NCBI RefSeq assembly: GCF_035978755.1
Contig: NZ_CP108414.1
Span: 2,790,001 to 2,854,000, forward strand
Direction of reading: 5' to 3'
DNA from: Streptomyces sp. NBC_01298
GTDB taxonomy: Bacteria; Actinomycetota; Actinomycetes; Streptomycetales; Streptomycetaceae
DNA length: 64,000 nucleotides
Shown: positions 56,322 through 64,000 of the stretch, piece after piece
Position numbering within the stretch: the first letter of the stretch is position 1
Layout: every line of letters starts with the position of its first letter
The notes under the pieces: generated by a model
Told to the model about the DNA's origin: nothing
Databases searched by the model: none
What the model saw: only the letters and a program-made list of their open reading frames with translations
Position numbers and translations under genes: made by a program

Positions 56322-56987
56322 CTACTTCTCCTGCTTCTCGGCGGCGCCCTGAACTCCGTCGGAGGCAGTGCCGCTCATATTGTCCTTCTCGACGCCCTGA
56401 TCGGTGACGAGTCCCTGCAGTGCCGCCCAACGGATGTCGACGGCGTCATGATGGTGGTCCGGGTCGTCGTTCAGGCTGAGCCCGCAATCGGGGCACAGTC
56501 CGAGACAATCCTCCCGGCACACCGGCTGCAGCGGCAGTGCGAGCACCACCACATCGCGCAGCACGGATTCGAGGTCGAACAAGCCGTCCTCGAGAAAGAG
56601 TGTGTCCTCGTCGTCCTCGGCGTCGTCGGCCGGCTCCGCCTTGGAGCGGATCCGGTCGTCGGCGTCAGGGTACGAGAACATCTCCTGGAACTCCGCCTTG
56701 AGCTCGCGCTCGACGGCCTCCAGACACCTTACGCACTCCCCGGTCGCCCAGCCACGGACGGTGCCTGTGACAAGCACCCCTTCCATGACCGACTCCAGGC
56801 GGAGCTTGAGATTCAGCTTGTTGCCCTGGGGCACTCCGATGACACCTGCGAGACCGAGGTCCGCCGGCGCCGCGATCTCACGGGACAGCCGCAGCATGGC
56901 ACCAGGACGCCGACCCAGCTCGTGCGTGTCGAACACGAGAGGGTTGCGGTGGTCGAGGTGGGTGTTCAGGGCTGTTCCCGCTTTCAC
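56322..56987 (-). CDS. YceD-family (DUF177) protein
   Basis: A 221-residue protein of the DUF177 family found before rpmF in most bacteria; it is linked to 23S rRNA processing in some species. The Cys pairs CVRCLEAV and [18 protein letters not shown] suggest metal binding. Acidic stretches flank them. GTG 56987 is the start used, although no good ribosome site is visible and the true start may be a little downstream. It ends two bases before rpmF. Confidence 0.85.
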   Translation of the reverse strand: MKAGTALNTHLDHRNPLVFDTHELGRRPGAMLRLSREIAAPADLGLAGVIGVPQGNKLNLKLRLESVMEGVLVTGTVRGWATGECVRCLEAVERELKAEFQEMFSYPDADDRIRSKAEPADDAEDDEDTLFLEDGLFDLESVLRDVVVLALPLQPVCREDCLGLCPDCGLSLNDDPDHHHDAVDIRWAALQGLVTDQGVEKDNMSGTASDGVQGAAEKQEK

Positions 56988-57120
56988 AAAATCACTGGAG
57001 ACTGCTGAAGATCAAGACTTCCGCCACGTGGGGGCAGCATGGATCGCGGTGCATACGCGCGACCGAAGAGCCAGGATACCCGCCGCTTCGCCCTGAGCCC
57101 AATCCAGGTTCCGGAGGGGC

Positions 57121-58155
57121 TCAGCGCCCCTGCTCGTACTGGCGCAGCTGGTCCAGATTGATCATGCTCGTGTCGAAGAAGCTGGTCTCGTCCAGGGCCG
57201 CCTGCTGGTCCTGGACGGGCTGCTGCTGGTAGCCGCCGTAGGGGTCGGGCTGCTGCTGCTCGTACGAGACCGCGTACGGGTCGGGCTGCTGCTGGGGCTG
57301 CTGGTAGCCGGCATAGGGGTCCTGGTAGGCGGCGTACGCGTCCTGCTGGACGGGCTGCTGGTAGGCATACGCGTCGTACGAGGGCTGCGGCTCCGGCTGC
57401 GCCTGTGCGGGGATCAGCGGCGCCTGCGGCTCGGCCAGCCCGGCCAGGAAGTCCGCGTCGCTGGAGGAGCGCGACTGGTTGGAGCCGACGGCGTCCTGGG
57501 CGGCCATGTGCGCGCCGAGGTCGTCGGTGGCCACGCGGCCCAGCAGCTTCTGGCGGCCCCGGCCGACGGCCTCGAGGGTCTTGGAGAGCACCGCTTCGAA
57601 GGTGGCCAGCTTGGTGTCCACGTACGCGTCCGCCTGCTGCCGCTGCGTCTCCGGGTCGTGGCTGCGCTCGGGCGCCTCGGCGTCGGGGTAGCCCTGCTCG
57701 TCGAGCCCGGCCCCGCGGCCCAGCAGCTTCTCGCGGCCCCGGTCCACCGAACCGATCGTCTTGGTGAGCACGACCTCGAAGTTCGCGAGCTTGCTGTCGA
57801 CGTAGTCGTCGGCCTCGGCCTTGACCTCGTCCGCCTCCCGGCGGGCCTCCGCCAGGATCCGGTCCGCCTCGTCCTGGGAGCGCCGCGCGACCTCGGTGTC
57901 GGAGACCAGCGAACCGCGCTGGGCGTGCGCCGACTCGATGATCCGGTCGGCCTCGCGGCGGGCCTCCTCGACCATCTGCTCCCGGCCGCCGATGAGCTCC
58001 TGGGCCTGGGCGAGCGAGCCCGGCAGGGCGCCCCGCACCTCTTCGAGCAGGGCGAGCAGCTCGGCGCGGTTGATCACGCACGAGGCCGACATGGGCATGG
58101 ACCGGGCGCTGCCGACGGCCGCGACGATCTCGTCGAGCTTCTTCTGCACGTCCAT
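57121..58155 (-). CDS. DivIVA/F0F1-b-like coiled-coil protein with internal duplication
   Basis: A 344-residue cytoplasmic coiled-coil protein. It starts MDVQKKLDEIVAAVGSARSM, followed by a long heptad region (EEARREADRIIESAHAQRGS). The motif EADDYVDSKLANFEVVLTKT, with SVDRGREKLLGR, is repeated as QADAYVDTKLATFEAVLSKT, with AVGRGRQKLLGR, about 70 residues later. The C-terminal 100 residues are a Gln/Pro/Tyr-rich disordered tail. Similar proteins lie between coaD and rpmF in streptomycetes. The function is unproven; a role in cell-wall or division scaffolding is inference. Confidence 0.8.
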   Translation of the reverse strand: MDVQKKLDEIVAAVGSARSMPMSASCVINRAELLALLEEVRGALPGSLAQAQELIGGREQMVEEARREADRIIESAHAQRGSLVSDTEVARRSQDEADRILAEARREADEVKAEADDYVDSKLANFEVVLTKTIGSVDRGREKLLGRGAGLDEQGYPDAEAPERSHDPETQRQQADAYVDTKLATFEAVLSKTLEAVGRGRQKLLGRVATDDLGAHMAAQDAVGSNQSRSSSDADFLAGLAEPQAPLIPAQAQPEPQPSYDAYAYQQPVQQDAYAAYQDPYAGYQQPQQQPDPYAVSYEQQQPDPYGGYQQQPVQDQQAALDETSFFDTSMINLDQLRQYEQGR

Positions 58156-58272
58156 GGGTGCTCGCACTCTCTCGGCCCCGGGCGGTTCCCGAGACGGACG
58201 GGACGACTGTAAGGCCACCGGCCCGGGAGCCGACACCGGCTGACTCCCGGTCAGGGGGCGGTGGAGGCCGGG

Positions 58273-58785
58273 TCAGCGCCGGGGCAGCCGCTCCAGCAGC
58301 GCGGCGTGCACGTGCGCGGGCAGCAGGTGGGCGACGTCGCCGCCCCAGGCCGCCACTTCCTTGACCAGGGAGGAGGACAGGAAGCTGTAGGTGGGGTTGG
58401 TCGGGACGAAGAGCGTCTCGACGCCCGACAGGCCCATGTTCATCTGGGCCATCTGCAGCTCGTAGTCGAAGTCGCTGACGGCGCGCAGACCCTTGACGAT
58501 GGCCGGGATCTCCCGCTGCTTGCAGAAGTCGACGAGGAGTCCGTGGAAGGACTCGACCACGATGTTGCCGTAGCCGGCGGTGGCCTCGCGGATCAGCTCG
58601 ATCCGCTCCTCGACGGTGAAGAGACCCTGCTTGGACTGGTTGATCATCACGGCGACGTGGACCACGTCGTAGAGCCGCGAGGCCCTGCCGATGATGTCGA
58701 GGTGTCCGTTGGTGATGGGGTCGAACGACCCCGGACAGACGGCGCGGCGCAACTGCATTCCCTCGTTCCCGGGTGCGGGCTTCAT
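58273..58785 (-). CDS. coaD: Phosphopantetheine adenylyltransferase
   Basis: A 170-residue enzyme of coenzyme A synthesis. The nucleotidyltransferase motif GSFDPITNGHLDII (HxGH-like, with NGH) and the C-terminal YSFLSSSLVKEVA are intact. ATG 58785 overlaps the rsmD stop by four bases; ATG 58758 (MQLRRAV) is closer to the usual 159-162-residue length. It is coupled to rsmD. Confidence 0.94.
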   Translation of the reverse strand: MKPAPGNEGMQLRRAVCPGSFDPITNGHLDIIGRASRLYDVVHVAVMINQSKQGLFTVEERIELIREATAGYGNIVVESFHGLLVDFCKQREIPAIVKGLRAVSDFDYELQMAQMNMGLSGVETLFVPTNPTYSFLSSSLVKEVAAWGGDVAHLLPAHVHAALLERLPRR

Positions 58786-59360
58786 GACTCTTCGCTGGTG
58801 GAGGCGGCGCGACCGTACCAAAGGGTGCCCTCGCCGTACTTCCTGGAGCGCAGCGGCTCGAAGCCGTCCGGCCACGGGAAGGCCCCGCTGCGGGTCCTGC
58901 GCTCCACGGTGACGAGCGCGTCGCCGGTGAGCCAGCCATTGGACCGGAGTGTGAGCAGGATCTCGCGGAGGTGCGCGTGCTCGACCTCGTACGGCGGGTC
59001 CAGGAAGACCATGTCGTACGGGTCCCCGTGCGCGGCGCCGGCCACGATCTGCTCGGCCCTGCCGGACCGGAATTCGGCGCCGGGCAGGCCGACCGAGGTG
59101 ATGTTGTCCTTGATCGCCTTGGCGGCCTTGGCATCGGGCTCGACCAGCAGCGCGTGGGCCGCGCCGCGGGAGAGCGCCTCCAGGCCGACGGCGCCGGAAC
59201 CGGCGTAGAGGTCGAGGACGCGGGCCCCCTCCACTCCGTGCAGCGACTCCCAGGTGGAGAAGAGTCCTTCGCGCATCCGGTCCGAGGTCGGGCGGGTGCC
59301 GGTGCCGGGCGGTACGGCGAGGCGTCGCCCGCCGGCGCTTCCGGCGATCACGCGGGTCAT
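58782..59360 (-). CDS. rsmD: 16S rRNA (guanine-N2-)-methyltransferase RsmD
   Basis: A 192-residue methyltransferase for G966 of 16S rRNA. The SAM motif VLDLYAGSGAVGLEALSRGA and the catalytic DPPYE are seen. It begins MTRVIAGSAGGRRLAVPPG, the family norm. It lies between recG and coaD, a common order. ATG 59360 is the start; it overlaps coaD by four bases. Confidence 0.94.
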   Translation of the reverse strand: MTRVIAGSAGGRRLAVPPGTGTRPTSDRMREGLFSTWESLHGVEGARVLDLYAGSGAVGLEALSRGAAHALLVEPDAKAAKAIKDNITSVGLPGAEFRSGRAEQIVAGAAHGDPYDMVFLDPPYEVEHAHLREILLTLRSNGWLTGDALVTVERRTRSGAFPWPDGFEPLRSRKYGEGTLWYGRAASTSEES

Positions 59361-59434
59361 CTGGGGTCCTTCGGTGAGCGGGGCAACGGGTGGTGCAGGT
59401 GTTCCACGATAGGTCGTGCCCGTCGCCGCACCCG

Positions 59435-61672
59435 TCACCCCTTCTCCAGGTACTGCTCCCGCTCGGTGTCCAGCAGGGCGTCCAGGGCGGTCCGCAGGCC
59501 CGGCAGCTCCGTGAGCTCGGGGTCGGCGGCGACCACGCGGGTGGCCTCCTCCCGGGCCTGGGTGATGACTTCCTCGTCCTCGATGACCGCGAGCATCCGC
59601 AAGCTGGAGCGGACACCGGACTGGGCCTGGCCGAGCACGTCGCCCTCGCGGCGCTGCTCCAGGTCGATGCGGGAGAGCTCGAAGCCGTCCAGGGTGGCGG
59701 CGACGGCCGCGAGCCGGGCGCGGGCGGGGCTGGCCTCGTGCATCTCGCTGACCAGCAGGCACAGCCCGGGGGCGGAGCCGCGGCCGACGCGGCCGCGGAG
59801 CTGGTGGAGCTGGGAGACCCCGAATCGGTCCGCGTCCATGATGACCATGACGGTGGAGTTCGGGACGTTCACGCCGACCTCGATGACGGTGGTGGCGACC
59901 AGCACCTTGACCTCGCCGGCGGTGAAGCGGCGCATGACGTCGTCCTTGTCGGCGGGGTCCATCCGCCCGTGCAGCACCTCGACGGAGAGCCCGGCGAGCG
60001 GGCCCCGGGTGAGCTGCTCGGCGATCTCCAGCACCGCGAGCGGGGGCCGCCGGTCGCCGTCGTCCTCGGCCGCCGCCTTCTTCTTGGCGGCGGCGCCCTT
60101 CGCTCCCTTGGCTCCCTTGCCGTTCTCGTCCTCCCCGTCGCCGATGCGCGGGCAGACCACGTACGCCTGGTGGCCGTTCTCCACTTCCTCGCGGACCCGC
60201 TCCCAGGCCCGGGCCAGGAAGTGCGGCTTGTCCTTGGCGGGCACCACGTGGGTGGCGATCGGGGAGCGGCCGGCGGGGAGCTGGTCGAGTACGGAGGTCT
60301 CCAGATCGCCGAAGACGGTCATGGCGACCGTGCGCGGGATCGGGGTGGCGGTCATGACCAGCAGGTGCGGGGGCTGCTTCCCCTTGGAGCGCAGGGCGTC
60401 GCGCTGTTCCACGCCGAAGCGGTGCTGTTCGTCGACGACGACCAGGCCGAGGTCGTGGAACTGGACCTTGTCCTCGATGAGCGCGTGCGTGCCGATCACG
60501 AGGCCGGCCTCGCCGGTGATCAGGTCGAGCAGTGCCTGACGGCGGGCGGGCATCCCCATCGAGCCGGTGAGCAGCACCACCTTGGTCCCCCGGTCGGAGC
60601 CGCCGAGCATGCCGCCTTCGGCGAGCTCGCCCATCATCTCGGTGATGGACCGGTGGTGCTGCTGCGCGAGCACTTCGGTGGGGGCGAGCATGGCGGCCTG
60701 TCCGCCGGAGTCGACGACGGCGAGCATGGCCCGCAGCGCGACCATCGTCTTCCCCGAGCCGACCTCGCCCTGGAGCAGGCGGTGCATGGGGTGGTCGGTG
60801 GCGAGGTCGTCGAAGATCTCCTTGGAGACGCCTCGCTGGCCTTCGGTGAGGGTGAAGGGGAGCTTGGCGTCGAAGGATTCGAGGAGGCCGCCGGGGGTGG
60901 GGCGGCGGGGTACGGCCGGGAGCTGGGAGTCGGCGTGCCGGCGGCGGGCCAGGGCGACCTGGAGGACGAAGGCCTCGTCCCACTTGAGGCGGCCGCGGGC
61001 GTCCTCGATGTCGGCTTTGGTGACCGGGCGGTGGATCTTCAGCAGGGCTTCGGTGAGCGGGACCAGTGCGCGGTCCTCGCGCAGGGCGGGCGGCAGCGGG
61101 TCGACGACCTCCTGGGCCCTGGGGAGCACCGCGTCCACGCACTTGGCGATCTTCCAGGACTCCAGCTTCGCGCAGGCCGGGTAGATCGGGATGAGCTGGC
61201 TCGCGAAGGCGGCGGCCGCGTCCCGGTCGGAGGCGTCCGCGCCGAGCGGTTCGTAGGCCGGGTGGGCGAGCTGGAGCTTGTGGTTGAACATGCCGACCTT
61301 GCCCGCGAACATCGCGCGACTGCCGGGCAGGAGTTCCTTGTGCGGCTTGTGGACGCCGGACCCGAAGAAGACGAGCTGGAGCCGTCCGCTGCCGTCGGTG
61401 ATGGTGACTTCGAGGCGCTTCCCGCCGCCCCGGCTGCCCTGGTACGTGAGCAGGCGCGCGTCGGCGACCTGCGCGACCACGGTGACGTGCTCGTCGATCT
61501 GGTCGGCGAGTTCGGCCAGCGAGGTCAGCTCGCCGCGCTCCGCGTACCGCCGGGGGTAGTGGTGGAGCAGGTCCAGGGCCGTGTGCAGGCCGAGCTGCTC
61601 GGCCAGCACCTTCGCGGTGGCGGGGCCGAGGGTCTTCTTGAGGTCTTCGTCGAGCGCGGGCACGTGTTCCAT
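59435..61672 (-). CDS. recG: ATP-dependent DNA helicase RecG
   Basis: A 745-residue helicase that remodels stalled replication forks. The wedge (OB-like) domain spans about residues 60-150. Walker A GEVGSGKT is at 302-309 and DEQH at 414-417, and the C-terminal helicase motifs include VSQLHQLRGRVGRG. A Lys/Ala/Glu-rich low-complexity linker at about 511-542 (GKGAKGAKGAAAKKKAAAED) splits the helicase part and is unusual. ATG 61672 is the start, with no strong ribosome site. Confidence 0.95.
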   Translation of the reverse strand: MEHVPALDEDLKKTLGPATAKVLAEQLGLHTALDLLHHYPRRYAERGELTSLAELADQIDEHVTVVAQVADARLLTYQGSRGGGKRLEVTITDGSGRLQLVFFGSGVHKPHKELLPGSRAMFAGKVGMFNHKLQLAHPAYEPLGADASDRDAAAAFASQLIPIYPACAKLESWKIAKCVDAVLPRAQEVVDPLPPALREDRALVPLTEALLKIHRPVTKADIEDARGRLKWDEAFVLQVALARRRHADSQLPAVPRRPTPGGLLESFDAKLPFTLTEGQRGVSKEIFDDLATDHPMHRLLQGEVGSGKTMVALRAMLAVVDSGGQAAMLAPTEVLAQQHHRSITEMMGELAEGGMLGGSDRGTKVVLLTGSMGMPARRQALLDLITGEAGLVIGTHALIEDKVQFHDLGLVVVDEQHRFGVEQRDALRSKGKQPPHLLVMTATPIPRTVAMTVFGDLETSVLDQLPAGRSPIATHVVPAKDKPHFLARAWERVREEVENGHQAYVVCPRIGDGEDENGKGAKGAKGAAAKKKAAAEDDGDRRPPLAVLEIAEQLTRGPLAGLSVEVLHGRMDPADKDDVMRRFTAGEVKVLVATTVIEVGVNVPNSTVMVIMDADRFGVSQLHQLRGRVGRGSAPGLCLLVSEMHEASPARARLAAVAATLDGFELSRIDLEQRREGDVLGQAQSGVRSSLRMLAVIEDEEVITQAREEATRVVAADPELTELPGLRTALDALLDTEREQYLEKG

Positions 61673-61698
61673 TGCACACCATCGCGCTGACAACCCGG

Positions 61699-63342
61699 CT
61701 ATTCCACCCCGATGAGCAGCGGCGCGGACCAGCGTCCGCCCTGATAGGTGACGGTGTCGACGGCGAGGTGACCGTGCTGGACGTACGCCTCCAGCAGGCC
61801 GGCGAGCTCCTCGGGGGCCTCGGGGCCCAGGACCAGGGTGACCAGTTCGCCGCCCGATCCGAGCATGCGGGCGAGGACCGCCTGGGCGGTCTCGGCCAGA
61901 CCCGTGCCGATGACGGCGACGTCGCCGTCGATGAGCCCGAGCACGTCGCCGGCCTGGCAGATGCCGGCCGAGGTGAAGGACTGCCGTTCGGCGACGGCGA
62001 GTTCGCCGTAGCGGGTGGCTCCGGCGGCCGCGGTCATGGCGACCACGTCCTCGTCGAAGCTGCCGTCCGGGTCGTGCACGGCGAGGGCGGCCAGGCCCTG
62101 GACCTCGGAGCGGGTGGGGATCACGGCGACCCGTACGCCTTCGGCCCGCGCCTGCTGGGCGGCGGCCGCGGCGACCGCGCGCAGTTCGGCGCCGTTGGGG
62201 AGCAGGACGACCTCGCGGGCGTGCGCCTCGCGGATGGCGTCGGCCAGTTCGGCGACGGCCGGGGGTTCCCCGGGCCGGGCGAGCACGGTGGTGGCGCCCG
62301 CCTCTCCGCAGAGCCCGGCCAGTCCCTCGCCCTGGACCACGGCGACGACCGCGCGCTGGGAGCGCTCGCCGCGGGCGCGGCGGCGTTCGTCGCCGAAGTG
62401 CGTGATGCGGATCCGGTAGGGCCGCCCGGCGACCACCGCGGCCTCCACGGCCGCGCCGGGGTCGTCGACGTGGACGTGGACGTTCCACAGCCCGTCGCCG
62501 CCGACCACCACGAGGGAGTCCCCGAGGGAGTCGAGCCGGGTGCGCAGCCGGTCGACCTCGGGCTCGGGGGCCTCCAGCAGGTAGATCACCTCGTAGGCGG
62601 GTCCGCCGTGCTCCTCGGCGCAGGGCTCGGACGGCTTCGGTACGGGCACGGCCCGGCCGCGTACCGGTTCGGGCGCCGGCTCCCGCCCGGACAGCGCCTG
62701 CCACAGGGCCCCGAGTACGGCGACCAGCCCGCAGCCCCCGGCGTCGACGACCCCGGCCCGCCCCAGCGCGGCCAGCTGGCCCGGAGTTTCGGCGAGGGCC
62801 GCGCGGGCTCCGTCGTAGGCGGCCCCGGCCACGTCGGCCGCGTTCTCGGAGGGTCCGGCGGCGGCTTCCGCGGCCCTGGCGGCCGCCGCGGCGACGGTGA
62901 GCATGGTGCCCTCGACAGGGTGCGCGACGGCCCGGTACGCCTCCTCGGCGGCCCGGGTCAGCGCCCGCGCGAGCAGCCGTGCGGGATCGCGCCCGGCGGG
63001 CTCGTCGCCGAGTACGTCGGCCACTCCGCGCAGCAGCTGCGCGAGGATCGTCCCGGAGTTGCCCCGGGCGCCTATCAGGGCGCCGTGCGCGAAGGCCCGT
63101 ACGGCTTCGGGGAGGGTGGCTCCGGCTGTGCCGTCCGTCACTCCGGCGAGGTGGTCCGCGAGCTCGCGGTCGGCCGATTCGGCGGTCAGGTAGAGGTTGG
63201 TGCCGGTGTCCGCGTCGGCGACGGGATAGACGTTGATCGCGTCGATGTCCTCGCGGGCCCGGCCCAGTGCGGCCAGGGCCAGTGAGCTCCAGGTGCGTAC
63301 CGCTTCGGCGTTCAGGGGGTACGGCTGAGGCTGGTGCGCCAC
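61699..63342 (-). CDS. DAK2-domain protein, fatty-acid-kinase (FakA)-like
   Basis: A 547-residue protein with an N-terminal DAK2 kinase-like domain. It shows NVYPVADADTGTNLYLT and GARGNSGTILAQLLRG. The C-terminal half, about residues 230-547, resembles the DegV/FakB-binding part of FakA. Such proteins phosphorylate fatty acids with a DegV-type partner, or are of unknown role in actinobacteria. GTG 63342 is chosen because AAGGAGG lies 8 bases upstream. It lies just upstream of recG. Confidence 0.85.
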   Translation of the reverse strand: MAHQPQPYPLNAEAVRTWSSLALAALGRAREDIDAINVYPVADADTGTNLYLTAESADRELADHLAGVTDGTAGATLPEAVRAFAHGALIGARGNSGTILAQLLRGVADVLGDEPAGRDPARLLARALTRAAEEAYRAVAHPVEGTMLTVAAAAARAAEAAAGPSENAADVAGAAYDGARAALAETPGQLAALGRAGVVDAGGCGLVAVLGALWQALSGREPAPEPVRGRAVPVPKPSEPCAEEHGGPAYEVIYLLEAPEPEVDRLRTRLDSLGDSLVVVGGDGLWNVHVHVDDPGAAVEAAVVAGRPYRIRITHFGDERRRARGERSQRAVVAVVQGEGLAGLCGEAGATTVLARPGEPPAVAELADAIREAHAREVVLLPNGAELRAVAAAAAQQARAEGVRVAVIPTRSEVQGLAALAVHDPDGSFDEDVVAMTAAAGATRYGELAVAERQSFTSAGICQAGDVLGLIDGDVAVIGTGLAETAQAVLARMLGSGGELVTLVLGPEAPEELAGLLEAYVQHGHLAVDTVTYQGGRWSAPLLIGVE

Positions 63343-63441
63343 CGGGCGTTCCTCCTTGTGCGGGCCAGGGTTCACCGCAGGGTAACGAAGGACTGCCGGG
63401 AGGGCGGGACCCCGGGGCGGGGGCGGCCGGGGACATGGTAG

Positions 63442-63472
63442 TTTTCTTGGACCGAGGCAGTCGTTGTATGCT
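63442..63472 (+). promoter_or_regulatory. Candidate promoter of rpmB
   Basis: TATGCT at 63467-63472 resembles a -10 element. TTCTTG at 63444-63449 would be a poor -35 with 17 bases between. The region lies between divergent rpmB and the DAK2-domain gene, where promoters for both must be. The assignment is weak. Confidence 0.35.
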
Positions 63473-63585
63473 GCTCCGGTTGCCCGATGAGAGTCGGGCC
63501 ATTCCCCCCGGCAAACCACTTCAGATCTCTGATACCGGTGCGCCGGGATTCACTGTAAGTGCATCTGAAGTCTTTGGAGTGACCT

Positions 63586-63771
63586 GTGGCTGCCAACTGC
63601 GACGTTTGCGCCAAGGGGCCGAGCTTCGGCAACAGCATTTCCCACTCGCACCGCCGCACCTCGCGTCGCTGGAACCCGAACATCCAGCGTGTCCGTGCCG
63701 TGGTCAATGGGACGCCGAAGCGCCTCAACGCCTGCACCTCGTGCATCAAGGCCGGCAAGGTCTCGCGCTGA
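63586..63771 (+). CDS. rpmB: 50S ribosomal protein L28
   Basis: A 61-residue L28 protein. It starts [20 protein letters not shown], with two Cys pairs (CDVC near the start and CTSC near the end) typical of the zinc-binding form. The basic core includes [19 protein letters not shown] 63586 has GGAG about 8 bases upstream. It is the only plus-strand ribosomal gene here and ends at a strong terminator. Confidence 0.96.
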   Translation: MAANCDVCAKGPSFGNSISHSHRRTSRRWNPNIQRVRAVVNGTPKRLNACTSCIKAGKVSR

Positions 63772-63810
63772 CGCCTTCCGTCGTAGCGCAGCCCTTTCCG
63801 GTTGCTGAGA

Positions 63811-63837
63811 AGGCCGGTCCACCTGGTGGACCGGCCT
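63811..63837 (+). terminator. Terminator after rpmB
   Basis: AGGCCGGTCCAC at 63811-63822 and GTGGACCGGCCT at 63826-63837 are perfect 12-base arms around CTG, followed by CTTGCTTT. This is a convincing intrinsic terminator 40 bases after the rpmB stop. Confidence 0.85.
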
Positions 63838-63866
63838 CTTGCTTTACCTGATCGAACATGATCAAA

Positions 63867-63920
63867 CCTGTAGGGCCTGCTTCACCTCGTACATGTACGA
63901 GGTGAAGCAGGCCCTACAGG
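63867..63920. repeat. Perfect 54-bp palindrome
   Basis: The 27-base left arm (63867-63893) and its exact reverse complement (63894-63920) join with no spacer; the centre reads GTACATGTAC. It lies after the rpmB terminator and may be the terminator of a leftward gene beyond the right edge. A loopless perfect palindrome is unusual for an intrinsic terminator, where a loop of at least three bases forms. Confidence 0.8.
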
Positions 63921-63970
63921 CGTTTCAGTGCGGGCGTTTCAGTGCGGACGGTTCCGTGCGGACGGTTCAG
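63920..63970. repeat. 14-bp tandem repeat
   Basis: The unit GCGTTTCAGTGCGG occurs twice exactly (63920-63947). It is followed by a variant ACGGTTCCGTGCGG and a partial fourth unit, ACGGTTCAG. It abuts the 54-bp palindrome. Confidence 0.75.
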
Positions 63971-64000
63971 CAGCGCCACTGCCACGCGTGGTCCACCGGG

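Noticed and set aside
63967..64000. Possible end of a leftward gene (last residues DHAWQWRC, then TGA)
   Set aside because: Only about 30 bases are in the window. The frame, stop and adjacent repeats fit, but there is no way to identify the gene or prove it is coding.

Overview
The window is a stretch of core chromosome from a Streptomyces species. The evidence is very high GC, frequent GTG/TTG starts, and genes typical of the genus: sporulation sigma factor WhiG, differentiation regulator NsdA, a four-gene type I signal peptidase cluster (sipW-sipX-sipY-sipZ), RNase III of the AbsB type, the glucose permease GlcP and the amtB-glnK-glnD nitrogen operon. Gene order matches the conserved core of streptomycete genomes as I know it. 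No prophage, insertion sequence, CRISPR array, rRNA or tRNA gene is visible.

Layout, left to right. 1-4.3 kb: a plus-strand set with an ABC ATPase, its membrane partner, a LOG-family protein and a DMT-type membrane protein. 4.3-8.4 kb: a minus-strand thiamine ABC transporter (thiQ, thiP, thiB) behind a TPP riboswitch. 8.4-14.1 kb: minus-strand translation, nucleotide and lipid genes (rpsB, tsf, pyrH, frr, cdsA, rlmN), each group closed by strong hairpins. 14.4-16.4 kb: an M23-like secreted protein, a TetR regulator and whiG. 16.6-20.9 kb: dprA, a YifB-type AAA ATPase, a YraN-type nuclease, a DUF2469 protein and a Nudix hydrolase. 20.9-27.1 kb: the four signal peptidases followed upstream by rplS, trmD, rimM, khpA and rpsP. 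27.3-34.1 kb: a SprT-like protein, proS, a methyltransferase-like protein, ftsH and ffh. 34.4-40.4 kb: glnD, glnK, amtB and nsdA. 40.7-46.9 kb: a Prim-Pol-domain protein, ftsY, a cytosine-permease-like transporter, a luciferase-like oxidoreductase and glcP. 47-52 kb: smc, a small coiled-coil protein and acylphosphatase. 52.1-54.3 kb: a CAP-domain secreted protein and a divergent flavodoxin/HxlR pair. 54.3-63.3 kb: mutM, rnc, rpmF, a YceD protein, a DivIVA-like coiled-coil protein, coaD, rsmD, recG and a DAK2-domain protein. rpmB lies at the right edge.

Functionally the window is dominated by protein synthesis and export: ribosomal proteins S2, S16, L19, L28 and L32, EF-Ts, ribosome recycling factor, ProRS, tRNA and rRNA methyltransferases, both SRP proteins (Ffh and FtsY), four leader peptidases and FtsH. 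Chromosome maintenance genes (smc, recG, mutM, dprA) and nitrogen, thiamine and glucose uptake are added to this. Many minus-strand neighbours overlap by 1 or 4 bases (TGATG or ATGA), pointing to translational coupling.

The most unusual features are these. A copy of an interspersed GC-rich repeat, also seen in two intergenic regions, is embedded in frame in the SMC hinge and adds about 115 residues. A perfect 54-bp loopless palindrome sits next to a 14-bp tandem repeat near the right end. There are several near-perfect terminators, including a 32-bp perfect stem. One small protein carries an HExxH metal-site motif and a zinc ribbon.
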